The position numbers and the translations under genes were made by a program. Positions 1-9,093 of a stretch of 45,162 nucleotides of DNA are shown piece after piece; the first letter of the stretch is position 1, and each line of letters opens with the position of its first letter. The notes under the pieces were generated by a model. That model worked only from the letters and a program-made list of their open reading frames with translations, was not told where the DNA came from and did not search any database. The DNA is from a virus, in the IMG/VR virus record IMGVR_UViG_3300044609_001261, positions 1 to 45,162 of that record. The stretch is one strand, 5' to 3'.

Positions 1-2987
1 GTAGATGCTGTGTTTGCTGTTGCAGAATTTAAACCATCAAGTAAATCAGCGTCAAGACCACTTCCTGCTCCGTCATTGAAGGTTGAGAATATAGGACCGT
101 CATTACCATCAGCATTTTTCATTCTCAAAGAATTAATTCCATATCCGGCATGGTAAAGTGCAGTTGCAGTATGTCCAGATCTATGGAAACCTAATATTGG
201 GTTTGATGCATCGTTGGTTCTTAGTTCTATGTGATTTTGCCCTACAGCATATGAACTATTAGATATTGCTGGAGTATTTCTATCAAAAAGAGTAGGACCA
301 AAAATATTTGTTTGATGTGCTGCAGCACCAAGATTTAGAGGGCCACCGTCATTTCTAAATGTTACTGCATTTGCTCCTCCATCTGCAGTTCTTGTAGAAC
401 TATTGATAAAACAGACAAGCCTCGATCCAGCATCATTATCACCATTTAATATAAAATTATACGAGGATGCTAGTGCAGTAACATTATCATTTCTCCAATT
501 TGCCTTAAATTTTACTATATTTTGATATGCATTTGATGTTACAGTTCTTCCAAAAAGTGCATCATTATTAATCAGACTGATTTCAAATGGCCATGTGCCG
601 TCTACTTGTGCCCAACTAGCAGTATTTGCAGCATTTCGTAAGATATAAAATACATTTGAATTTACATGAAGACTAGCAGTCGCATGATCTGTGTCTATTA
701 GAGCAATTGTTGGACTAGATCCAGTTAAACGTAAATCATTTTCTAGATAAAGTGCTCCTCCTTGAACTTGCAATACATCATCACCAGATCTGATAATTCG
801 CATATCAAAATCTTCTGTTGCATTTGCAAAGTCAATATGTGCAGAATTTCCAACTAATTGAATTTGACCATCACCACTTGCACTTTTACCTACCCAGACT
901 CCAGAAGTTCCTGTTGGAGAATCTCCAATAGTTCCAGTAAATAATTGTGACCCACTCCAAGTGTTATTTCTTTCTAATGAAGGATATGTGAACCAATTCG
1001 TCCAAAGTCTACTACCAGAACTATCATATGCTTGCCTCATTTCAAAATATGAGGCATCTCCAGACGGATAATGAATTTGGAGTCCGTAATTGCTGTTTCT
1101 ATGTCTATGAACTCTCAAGTAAGCATAAGTATTTGTTGGATTATTTGCACCACCAGTAGGATCTACATGATAGAAACCTTCATGAATAAAGTTATTATGG
1201 TTGTTTGCAACTCCATGAACTGCAGTATAATATTCTCCCCCAGGATGGTGGTAATTATTCCAGTTTGTTGATGCTTCTGTTAATTGAACATACCCTGTAG
1301 AATTCCACCCATCAAGTAAATCAGCATTTAAGTTAGTTACAACAGTTGTAGAAGAAACAGTTAATGGAGCAGTTCCTGTCGCTACTCTGGAGGTTAATGT
1401 ATTAGATGAAACATTACTAATCGAATAGATATTTCCAGTACCGAGTTCAATATATGAAGTTAAGTTATTATTTCCAACAAACGCAATGCTGTTTGCAGGT
1501 AGTGATGGTTGACCAGATACAGTAAGAACACTATCTATATTTCTGTGATAAATTCCCCATTGTGCATTTGCTATATCGCAATAAATCCAATTATCTTCCG
1601 TGTTTGATCTAGAAATAATAGGAGCATCTGTAAATGCAGATACGCCATGATCTCTCCAAGTAGTAACTGCAGTTCTCGCTTGTAATGATGCAGTAATTGT
1701 ACCAGCACTGAAGTTACCAGAACTTCTAGTTACTACACTATTTCCAGAAGTATCTGTAGATGATGTGTTTAATCCATCAAGTAAGTCTGCATCTAGACCA
1801 TTTCCAGATCCTTCATCATTTACTGTCAGTACTCTATAATTGGTTTGTCCATATCTACCACCAGCGTAAATATTACCTCTAGCATATACATTTCCATCTC
1901 CACGAACATCAAAAATAGTATCAGCACTATTACTGGTTGCAGATAAATCAGCTGTACTTTGATTAGCTCTTCCACGAACATCAAAAATACTTTGTTCTCC
2001 ATTATTTGCATCACCTGAAATGATGACCGCAGGAACATTAAATACATCATCATTTTTATAAAATATTGCAACTGGGTCTGCACTTTGTTCATTTCCAGTT
2101 ACAAATAATCCAACACCATCATTGCCATCAACTCGTAATGCTGCAGAACTTGTATATGCAGCATGACCACCATTATCATCATTATTGATAACTACACTTT
2201 TATTGAAATTTAAACTATCTTTAACTGCAACATAGGTTAAACTTGCATTTGCACCATTGATAACAATTCCAGCATTGTTAGCTGCAGCAGCATTTATGGC
2301 ACCGGAAGCCAATGTAAGATTTAAATCGCTTACAGTAACTACAGTTGAATTAATTGTAGTAGTAGTTCCATCTACTTGAAGATTTCCTGCAATTACTACA
2401 GTACCAGTATTATCTCCAACTCCAGCAGGATCCAGAGTAATAGTGGATGGGCCAGTAATTGAGTTAGTAGTAATGTTAATTCCGGTACCAGATGTTCCTG
2501 TGGATAGTTGACTTGCAAGTGCAGTACCAGGTACAGTAACTCCAGTATTTGTAGTTTGAAATTTTAATGAATTGCCATAATATAATTTAATACTTCCATC
2601 ATCTCTACTTGCACTGAATAGGGTGTATGCAGACCCGTTTTCAATTTTTAATTCGTCTGAAGTGGTTCTATAAACTAAATCTAACCCCTGAGCATTACTA
2701 GTATCTAAAAATTTAATTTTTTGTGGTCCAGCACCACTCAAAGTAATGTGTGAATATGTATCGCCATCTCCACCTGTTACAGTAAGTCCTTTACTATTTG
2801 TATTGTCAATTATTAATTCATTATCTAAATTTACATTCCCAACAAATCTAGATGTACCATTTACATCTAGATCATATGATGGGCTATTTGTTTTTATACC
2901 TACTCTATTATTATCTGGATCTACATGTAGAGTATTGCCGTCAACCTCTAAACCATTTTTGACAATAAAATTTTTATTAGTTGCCAT
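1..2987 (-). CDS. Large tail-fibre-like virion protein, C-terminus cut by window edge
   Basis: An open frame of 995 codons runs from an ATG at 2987 to the left edge without a stop, so the C-terminus lies outside the window. The start is set by AAGGAG four bases upstream of ATG and by a late promoter just before it. The N-terminus (MATNKNFIVKNGLEVDG) and the following VGIKTNSPSYDLDVNG (about residues 30-45) are of a kind common in cyanophage fibre-like proteins. The motif ADLLDG occurs three times (about residues 400, 555 and 980), a repeat often seen in phage tail fibres. Composition is rich in Asn, Ser, Thr and Gly with few Lys and Cys, as in beta-structured fibres. A His-rich part lies at about residues 570-640. 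Probable role is a distal tail fibre or adhesin; the exact T4 counterpart cannot be assigned. Confidence 0.75.
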   Translation of the reverse strand, partial: MATNKNFIVKNGLEVDGNTLHVDPDNNRVGIKTNSPSYDLDVNGTSRFVGNVNLDNELIIDNTNSKGLTVTGGDGDTYSHITLSGAGPQKIKFLDTSNAQGLDLVYRTTSDELKIENGSAYTLFSASRDDGSIKLYYGNSLKFQTTNTGVTVPGTALASQLSTGTSGTGINITTNSITGPSTITLDPAGVGDNTGTVVIAGNLQVDGTTTTINSTVVTVSDLNLTLASGAINAAAANNAGIVINGANASLTYVAVKDSLNFNKSVVINNDDNGGHAAYTSSAALRVDGNDGVGLFVTGNEQSADPVAIFYKNDDVFNVPAVIISGDANNGEQSIFDVRGRANQSTADLSATSNSADTIFDVRGDGNVYARGNIYAGGRYGQTNYRVLTVNDEGSGNGLDADLLDGLNTSSTDTSGNSVVTRSSGNFSAGTITASLQARTAVTTWRDHGVSAFTDAPIISRSNTEDNWIYCDIANAQWGIYHRNIDSVLTVSGQPSLPANSIAFVGNNNLTSYIELGTGNIYSISNVSSNTLTSRVATGTAPLTVSSTTVVTNLNADLLDGWNSTGYVQLTEASTNWNNYHHPGGEYYTAVHGVANNHNNFIHEGFYHVDPTGGANNPTNTYAYLRVHRHRNSNYGLQIHYPSGDASYFEMRQAYDSSGSRLWTNWFTYPSLERNNTWSGSQLFTGTIGDSPTGTSGVWVGKSASGDGQIQLVGNSAHIDFANATEDFDMRIIRSGDDVLQVQGGALYLENDLRLTGSSPTIALIDTDHATASLHVNSNVFYILRNAANTASWAQVDGTWPFEISLINNDALFGRTVTSNAYQNIVKFKANWRNDNVTALASSYNFILNGDNDAGSRLVCFINSSTRTADGGANAVTFRNDGGPLNLGAAAHQTNIFGPTLFDRNTPAISNSSYAVGQNHIELRTNDASNPILGFHRSGHTATALYHAGYGINSLRMKNADGNDGPIFSTFNDGAGSGLDADLLDGLNSATANTAS

Positions 2988-3027
2988 AAATCTCCTTAGG
3001 GTTCACTTTCCCCCTATTTTGTATAAG

Positions 3028-3035
3028 TATTTATA
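3028..3035 (-). promoter_or_regulatory. Late promoter (T4-type -10) for the left-most fibre gene
   Basis: Reads TATAAATA on the minus strand, a perfect T4-type late -10 motif. It begins 2 bases after the stop codon of the upstream 1836-aa gene and predicts a start at about 3022, an A, giving a 35-nt leader that contains AAGGAG before the ATG at 2987. Confidence 0.8.
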
Positions 3036-3037
3036 AA

Positions 3038-6000
3038 TTATACCTTAATTGCAGTTACTGTAAATTTGTATGTAGTTGAATTTGAAGATGCTGCAGTTGC
3101 AAGAAGTCTAAGATTATTACTAACTATATCTAAATCAAAAGTAGCTAAACTTCCATTTGTAGTGATTGTTCCATATGTTGTAGTATATACGGTACTTCCA
3201 TCATGAACAACAAGTATTTTCTCTATATGATATTTGGATCCTTCTGTCATTTGAACTAAAATTTCAAATGATCTATAATTTACTGCAGAAATTGATAAAA
3301 TAGATGTTTGTGTTGTGGTGGTTGTGGTTGCTGTATATGAACCTTTTAGACTATTTGCATCAAATATTTCATTTTCAGTAAGTGTTAAATCTCCAGTAAT
3401 TGTTACACCAACTGAGGTAGTTTCAAATTTTTTGGATGCATCATAGTAAAGTTCTACTGAACCATTTTCTATAAATCTACCAGAATTTTCACCATTCTGT
3501 CCTCTAATAGCAACAAGAGTACTACCTTGAATATAAAGATTGCCATCACCATTATCCTGAATATAAGAATTACTTCCATCATGCCAAATTTGTAAATCTC
3601 CAATCCCAGATTGATCGCCAATAATTATCTTATTATTATCACCAAGATATACATTACTATTAAATGTTGTATTGCCAGTTACTCTTAATGTGCCATTGAT
3701 ATCTAAACTATAATCTGGAGTAGAATCATTAATGCCAATTCTATGGTTTACATCATCAACATATAAAGTATCACCACTGTTAACATTTTTATAATATTCA
3801 ATTCCACTCGTACCAATAGTAAATCCAGTTTTTACATTTGACTTCCAAAATGTAGTATTTTCGGGAGATCCTTGCTGCACTAAAATATATCCAATGCCAA
3901 GTTCGGCAATACTGTCCGAAATAGTTGGCCTTGTTAGAATATATGAAGTAGATACACTTCCTACATTAGTTACTTCATATACACCATTATGTGCTTTATC
4001 TGTTTGGTCATTAATCAATACTTTATCGCCAACAGATAAAGTTACTCCATCAAATGTGGGTAAAATGCCAGAGGAAGAACCAGTAAGAGTTGCACCAACA
4101 CCAGAAGTTCCATTTGAATAAGTTGCAGCTAAATTAGTAGTTGTTTTTGCTTTAACTACTACAATACCCAATGTAGACCAAACTGGAACTCCACTCCTTA
4201 CTGTCAATACTTCAGATTCATTTCCTATTGCTAATTTAGATAGTGTGTTGACTACATTGCCATACAATATATCTCCTTTAGCATATGATGTGATATTTGT
4301 ACCACCTTTTAAAACAGGGACCGTGGAGTTAAAGTTTGCAGGATTTAAATAATATTGATCATTATTACCATTTAATGTAATTGCATCTACAACTAATGGT
4401 CGAATAGTTACATCTCCATCAGAAGTTACTTCAAATTGACTTTTATTGAATGCAGCAACACCAATTTGAGTAAACCCGGAAGTTCCCGTCGTAGATCCAG
4501 ATACTTTATTGATACCAAGTTTAACTTTATTGAAGTAAACAGTGTCCGAGCCATCTACATAACTATCTCCAACTAATGTGAGTGGGGAACCAGTTTCTTC
4601 TGATATTCCCTGAACTGCTCTGGCCCAAACTTGGTCACCTCGTAGGAAAGTTTTATCCGATGCAGTTCCAGAATATGCGAGTCTAGCAGGGTCTAAAACA
4701 CCAGATACAATGTTAGCAGCATCTGCATTTGCACCAGAAAGAACAGCCCAATTTGTTGAATACTGAGTTGAAGTACTTATAGAACCAACAATTGTAATGT
4801 TGGACTTGGTTAGGGTTGTTGTTCCAGAGCCAATAGATGTTATGTCTACTGGAGATACTGTTGTTCCAGAAACAGAAGATGTGGCTGAAGCTTTTGTTGA
4901 GTGTAAAGTAAAAGTATTTTGTGTTACTGAACCAACAAAATAATACTCTGTATTTACTAATCCCCCTGGAACATTAGACCCGATTACTTTTACTGGATCT
5001 GATGTACTAAATCCATGAGAAGGTATGTATAATCTATTATTGAGTACACTTACTCGGTTTAAAGTAAATTTATGTGTACCTGAAGAAGATGATGTAAAAC
5101 TAATTTTATTCGCAGCGTTTAACCCATATTCCGTATATAATTCAAATGTAGAAGAACTTAAAACTTTGATGTAATATATTTGATTATTAAGTAATCCACC
5201 AATGGCAATATTTGGAGATGAATCATAAATTAAATAATCTCCACTTGCTAGTCCGTGTGAAGCAATAGTGATAACATAATTTATATAATCTACATCTGCA
5301 GATGCATCAAAAGTTAATTGGCTAGTTGCTGTATTAGTTATAGTATTTGTCGGTGCATTTGCATCTGCAATATAATCTGGATTTGTCGTACTAGCATTAA
5401 ATTTAATTCTTTCGCCAGTAAGATTAATATATAATCTATTTTGAATTGAAGATACTGTATATTGAAATCCAGTTCCAGTTCCGCCAATATTTGCTGCGTT
5501 TACAGTTAAAATATTATTTACGGCATAACCGGACCCACCCCTTCTCAAATCAATATTAGTTATAGTTCCATTGGTTACAGTAATGTCTGCCTTTGCTCCA
5601 GAACCAGAGCCACTAGTTAATGAAACATTTGAGTATACTTGTGATCCAGAAGTTGGAGTATATCCACTTCCTGCAGATGTAATTGTTCCAGAATATGCAA
5701 CACCGGATTCTAACCCGTTTATTCCTTTTGTTGTATCTATAGATCCAGTAGAAGAAGAAATTACTCCTTCAACGGATGATATTCCAGTTAAATTAATAGT
5801 TTGTGTTGAATCAATTACAATAAATTGAGAAATATTATCGGATTGAAGAATGTAGCTAGTATCTACTCCATTTACAGTTTCAGTAACTAGGTCACCAGCT
5901 CCAGCATCAATTGCAGGAATATCTAAATACAACTCATATCTAGAATCTAATCCAGTAGTTTTATATGTATTGAAATTTCTGATTGGAGGAATAATTTCAA

Positions 6001-8548
6001 GATTTAATTTTCCAGCAGAATTTAGTTGTACAACAGAGTTTGGAACAGAGTTAATACTAACATTTTTATCAATAAAATCTCCAAGTCTATTGTTTAGGAA
6101 ATCTCTTGTTGCCTTTTGAGTTGAAATTCTACTGTGTGTTGCTCCACCAATTTCATTGTCTCCCAATCCAGCATCTTTTGAAAATTCATCAATCGAGATA
6201 TCAGAAATTGATAGTTTAAGAGATGACAATTCTCCAATAACTACTCTTTGAGAAAAACTAATTTCTCCGCTTCTGTTTTCAGCTCTAATAAATTTACCAA
6301 CTTTAAAGTCTCCCAGTTCATCCGTACCTGAACTATAGACTCTACCGGGATAATCTTCATACTGTTCATACGCTTCAACTTTTTGCCCGCCATTTTCTGG
6401 CAATGCGTTATAATCAATACCAGATCCAATAAATTCCCATGTGTGTCCTGATGAGTTTACAACTGAAGGTCTGTGAAGAGTAATTAATTTTCCTACAGTC
6501 CCTGAAATATTTTGAACCGTATTTCCTATAATTGTACTGGATACGTTAAATTCTGATGTATATAAATCTGTTCTAGATTCACAAGTACCTATAAACAATG
6601 GTTGTGGAGTAGGAGAATGATCCTCGATGGTCATTCCAGAAACAAATATATTTCTTACTTGAATATCGCCAATTTGAACTTTATTTACAGATACGACTAA
6701 TATTCTAGTGTCTGCATCCCAAGAATATACTGTTCCATTTGATGTAGTTGGACCAGAAGTTCCTATGATCTGTTGACCAACATTAAATGTGTATGATCCT
6801 GCTGGTATTGTAATATTCTGATAACTATTATGATATGAATCTACATTATCAACAAAGAAATCTTCAACATTAGAATAGAAATAATGTGTCCCAGATGATG
6901 TTGAAGTTAAATTAATTTTATATTGTAATGACTCATCTTCATATAGTTGAAACGTATTATCATTAATATATTTGACAAAGTATACAGTATTATCAATTAA
7001 TCCTCCAATTACATCATTCCCATTTGCATCATATAAAACACTATCCTCGTTCAATAACCCATGATTTGCTTCTGAGATATAATCATCTATGATATTTACA
7101 TCAGTTGATGCTGCAATGGTATATTGAGTTCCTGGTGTTTTATAGTCTGATGTTACCTCACTTCTATGTAAGATTCCATCCGTATCTGCAGAAACGAAAG
7201 TATGAGTATATTGATCATTCGGTCCAGATGGACCAACATTTACATTAAATGTGTTAGTAGTTACATTTAATATTTTTAGCCAAGTTCCTGATGCAGGATC
7301 GGTAGATCTAGGATGTGCAAGTTGTGTTACGTTGCCATCAGATGAACAAGTAAATGTTAATGATTCATCTTTAATTAAAATTTCTTCTCCTACAGCAAAT
7401 CCATGATTGGCAACTGTTATAGTAGAAACTCCAGTTAAAGGATTATATGTTGCATTTGTTGCAGTGTGAGATGTTGTTGAATATAATCTAATAACATAGT
7501 GGTTGATTACTGGTCGTAGAGTACCAATAACTTCAAGTGCCTGTTTGTTGGTAATTAATTTTTGATTTGATACGATACCTTGGTCGAATATATAATATTC
7601 ATCTCTATAACCAGAGCCTCGCAGAGCATAGATACCAAAGTTTGATGCAGAGTTAGTGATAGATGCATACCCACCAGACTGAGCATATACGCCATGCTTA
7701 CAAAAAATTTGGAAACATGATACTAATTGAGCATATGCATCATTGATAATATGCCATGCAGTTCCGCCAAAAGAAAGAATGGTAAAATATGCTGCAACCA
7801 TTGACTTTCCTTGCACTGGAGCAGCTCCCGCCACAGGAAGTTCTACTTCACTTTGATTTAGTGGAGTATTAAACTGTGCAATTCTACTACCATCAATTAA
7901 AGCACCATTACCGCCCAAAAATGAAATAATTGAACAATCTTTAATGTATGGAGAAGTTGAAATAATTGGTTTTGCTGATGAAAGTCCAGTATATGGAACT
8001 CTGTTTACAGTAGTATCTTCTACATCATCAAATGCAATAGCGTATCTCCAAGTATAATCGGCATTTCCATTATTATCTAAATGGTCTCTAAAAACAACTC
8101 CTTCGATTAATACTTTATTTCGTATTCTAAAAATATCTTTATTTGCATTGAGTGGGCGAATAACAGCACCCCTCAAATTGTCACCAATAATTGAAATATT
8201 ATCGTTTACAATGATTGGATTATTTTCTATATAATCTCCAGTTGCAACGTAAATCGTAACTGGTTTTGGCATTCCAGATGCGACAATACATGCTTGCCTA
8301 ATTGAAGCAACTGGAAATTCTATACCGTCATTGGAATCATTTCCATTAGCAGCAGATACATAAACTCTATTACCACCATACCTATCAACTGGATTTAGTG
8401 ATACTATTTTTTCATTTTCGCCCTGTTTACGTTTAATATACGCTTGTCCATCATACGTATTAAGTCCTACTTCTCCCAGATCCAAATCTGTAGTAGTTGG
8501 AATACGTCCAGGAACTGCTGATCTTTTGAGCTTAATATTTGATGCCAT
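3038..8548 (-). CDS. Large tail-fibre/virion structural protein (1836 aa)
   Basis: Predicted virion structural protein, probably a fibre or adhesin. The N-terminus (MASNIKLKRSAVPGRIPTTT, then LGEVGLNTYDGQAYIKR) is a module common at the start of phage tail proteins. Residues about 60-330 look like a parallel beta-helix (pectin-lyase-like), with VYVSAANGNDSNDG and VTIYVATGDY followed by Asn-rich rungs. Residues about 690-770 form a block also found in the 4615-aa protein upstream. GSGY modules lie near residues 960 and 1005. Near residues 1600-1690 are IGINDSTPDYSLDINGT and LQIWHDGSNSYIQDNGDGN, both cyanophage-fibre types. The start matches the family N-terminus, but its ribosome site is weak: AGG 13 nt before ATG. 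It has its own late promoter and an upstream hairpin. Confidence 0.8.
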   Translation of the reverse strand: MASNIKLKRSAVPGRIPTTTDLDLGEVGLNTYDGQAYIKRKQGENEKIVSLNPVDRYGGNRVYVSAANGNDSNDGIEFPVASIRQACIVASGMPKPVTIYVATGDYIENNPIIVNDNISIIGDNLRGAVIRPLNANKDIFRIRNKVLIEGVVFRDHLDNNGNADYTWRYAIAFDDVEDTTVNRVPYTGLSSAKPIISTSPYIKDCSIISFLGGNGALIDGSRIAQFNTPLNQSEVELPVAGAAPVQGKSMVAAYFTILSFGGTAWHIINDAYAQLVSCFQIFCKHGVYAQSGGYASITNSASNFGIYALRGSGYRDEYYIFDQGIVSNQKLITNKQALEVIGTLRPVINHYVIRLYSTTSHTATNATYNPLTGVSTITVANHGFAVGEEILIKDESLTFTCSSDGNVTQLAHPRSTDPASGTWLKILNVTTNTFNVNVGPSGPNDQYTHTFVSADTDGILHRSEVTSDYKTPGTQYTIAASTDVNIIDDYISEANHGLLNEDSVLYDANGNDVIGGLIDNTVYFVKYINDNTFQLYEDESLQYKINLTSTSSGTHYFYSNVEDFFVDNVDSYHNSYQNITIPAGSYTFNVGQQIIGTSGPTTSNGTVYSWDADTRILVVSVNKVQIGDIQVRNIFVSGMTIEDHSPTPQPLFIGTCESRTDLYTSEFNVSSTIIGNTVQNISGTVGKLITLHRPSVVNSSGHTWEFIGSGIDYNALPENGGQKVEAYEQYEDYPGRVYSSGTDELGDFKVGKFIRAENRSGEISFSQRVVIGELSSLKLSISDISIDEFSKDAGLGDNEIGGATHSRISTQKATRDFLNNRLGDFIDKNVSINSVPNSVVQLNSAGKLNLEIIPPIRNFNTYKTTGLDSRYELYLDIPAIDAGAGDLVTETVNGVDTSYILQSDNISQFIVIDSTQTINLTGISSVEGVISSSTGSIDTTKGINGLESGVAYSGTITSAGSGYTPTSGSQVYSNVSLTSGSGSGAKADITVTNGTITNIDLRRGGSGYAVNNILTVNAANIGGTGTGFQYTVSSIQNRLYINLTGERIKFNASTTNPDYIADANAPTNTITNTATSQLTFDASADVDYINYVITIASHGLASGDYLIYDSSPNIAIGGLLNNQIYYIKVLSSSTFELYTEYGLNAANKISFTSSSSGTHKFTLNRVSVLNNRLYIPSHGFSTSDPVKVIGSNVPGGLVNTEYYFVGSVTQNTFTLHSTKASATSSVSGTTVSPVDITSIGSGTTTLTKSNITIVGSISTSTQYSTNWAVLSGANADAANIVSGVLDPARLAYSGTASDKTFLRGDQVWARAVQGISEETGSPLTLVGDSYVDGSDTVYFNKVKLGINKVSGSTTGTSGFTQIGVAAFNKSQFEVTSDGDVTIRPLVVDAITLNGNNDQYYLNPANFNSTVPVLKGGTNITSYAKGDILYGNVVNTLSKLAIGNESEVLTVRSGVPVWSTLGIVVVKAKTTTNLAATYSNGTSGVGATLTGSSSGILPTFDGVTLSVGDKVLINDQTDKAHNGVYEVTNVGSVSTSYILTRPTISDSIAELGIGYILVQQGSPENTTFWKSNVKTGFTIGTSGIEYYKNVNSGDTLYVDDVNHRIGINDSTPDYSLDINGTLRVTGNTTFNSNVYLGDNNKIIIGDQSGIGDLQIWHDGSNSYIQDNGDGNLYIQGSTLVAIRGQNGENSGRFIENGSVELYYDASKKFETTSVGVTITGDLTLTENEIFDANSLKGSYTATTTTTTQTSILSISAVNYRSFEILVQMTEGSKYHIEKILVVHDGSTVYTTTYGTITTNGSLATFDLDIVSNNLRLLATAASSNSTTYKFTVTAIKV

Positions 8549-8564
8549 AAGACGGTATATACCT

Positions 8565-8592
8565 AAAAAAATAGAGGGATATATATCCCTCT
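8565..8592 (-). terminator. Perfect palindrome plus U-run (terminator-like)
   Basis: On the minus strand AGAGGGATAT/ATATCCCTCT (8573-8592) is a perfect 20-nt palindrome followed by A and seven T (8565-8571), the form of an intrinsic terminator for the 156-aa gene and the giant gene before it. It overlaps the predicted transcription start of the next gene, so it may instead act as a 5' hairpin. Confidence 0.7.
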
Positions 8593-8595
8593 TTC

Positions 8596-8603
8596 TATTT
8601 ATT
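8596..8603 (-). promoter_or_regulatory. Late promoter for the 1836-aa gene
   Basis: AATAAATA on the minus strand, one base from the T4-type TATAAATA, located 2 bases past the stop of the 156-aa gene. With T4 spacing the transcript would start at about 8590, at the foot of the palindrome at 8573-8592. Confidence 0.6.
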
Positions 8604-8605
8604 GA

Positions 8606-9076
8606 TTAATCTCTCGATGGATTATATGTTCCGTCTTCTCCAACTTGAGGCATATTAAAGGCATATTCATTTTTTATGTTTGCCAGACTCATTTCAACGG
8701 GATTATTTTGCTCTGGTAGAAAGACTTCGGTTTCAGTTAATTCAAGCTCGGAATCTTCTTTAATTTCTTCTCTTTCTGTCTCATCAATAATATCTATTCG
8801 GGAAGGATCATGAATAGCTTCTGAAACTCCAGATAGATGGTGGTGGGCATAAATTCTAGTTCCATTTTCAATAGGAGTAAATGAAACAGAATAATAACCA
8901 ATTTTTGGATCAAAGAAAGGAAGTGGTGAATCAGACTCTATAGTTTTTTGAATCAGTTGTTTAAACTCAGGGGGAACTTTCTCCCCCTGAAGTTGTTCTT
9001 CGCAAACTTTGCGATTTTCACGATCTAGAAATTGATTTAATTTGATCTCTTGATCTTCATTCAGGAAAAATGACAT
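8606..9076 (-). CDS. Conserved cyanophage hypothetical protein (156 aa)
   Basis: Function not recognised. The chosen start is the ATG at 9076, with GGAG six to seven bases upstream; a TTG five codons earlier would leave no ribosome site. The gene starts 17 bases after the stop of the 4615-aa gene and is followed by a terminator-like hairpin, so it is probably co-transcribed with the giant gene. The protein is acidic, starting MSFFLNEDQEIKLNQFLDRE. A central part (FFDPKIGYYSVSFTPIENG, then IYAHHHL) looks like a small folded domain, and the tail (ELELTETEVFLPEQ and beyond) is acidic. No membrane segment or signal peptide is visible. Placement between two fibre genes suggests a chaperone or accessory factor for those proteins, but this rests on context only. 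Confidence 0.75.
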   Translation of the reverse strand: MSFFLNEDQEIKLNQFLDRENRKVCEEQLQGEKVPPEFKQLIQKTIESDSPLPFFDPKIGYYSVSFTPIENGTRIYAHHHLSGVSEAIHDPSRIDIIDETEREEIKEDSELELTETEVFLPEQNNPVEMSLANIKNEYAFNMPQVGEDGTYNPSRD

Positions 9077-9093
9077 AGATAACTCCGACAAAA

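Noticed and set aside
1826-2092. 88-codon minus-strand frame rich in Met, Leu and Phe
   Set aside because: It is a shifted reading of the partial fibre gene, with no start signal.
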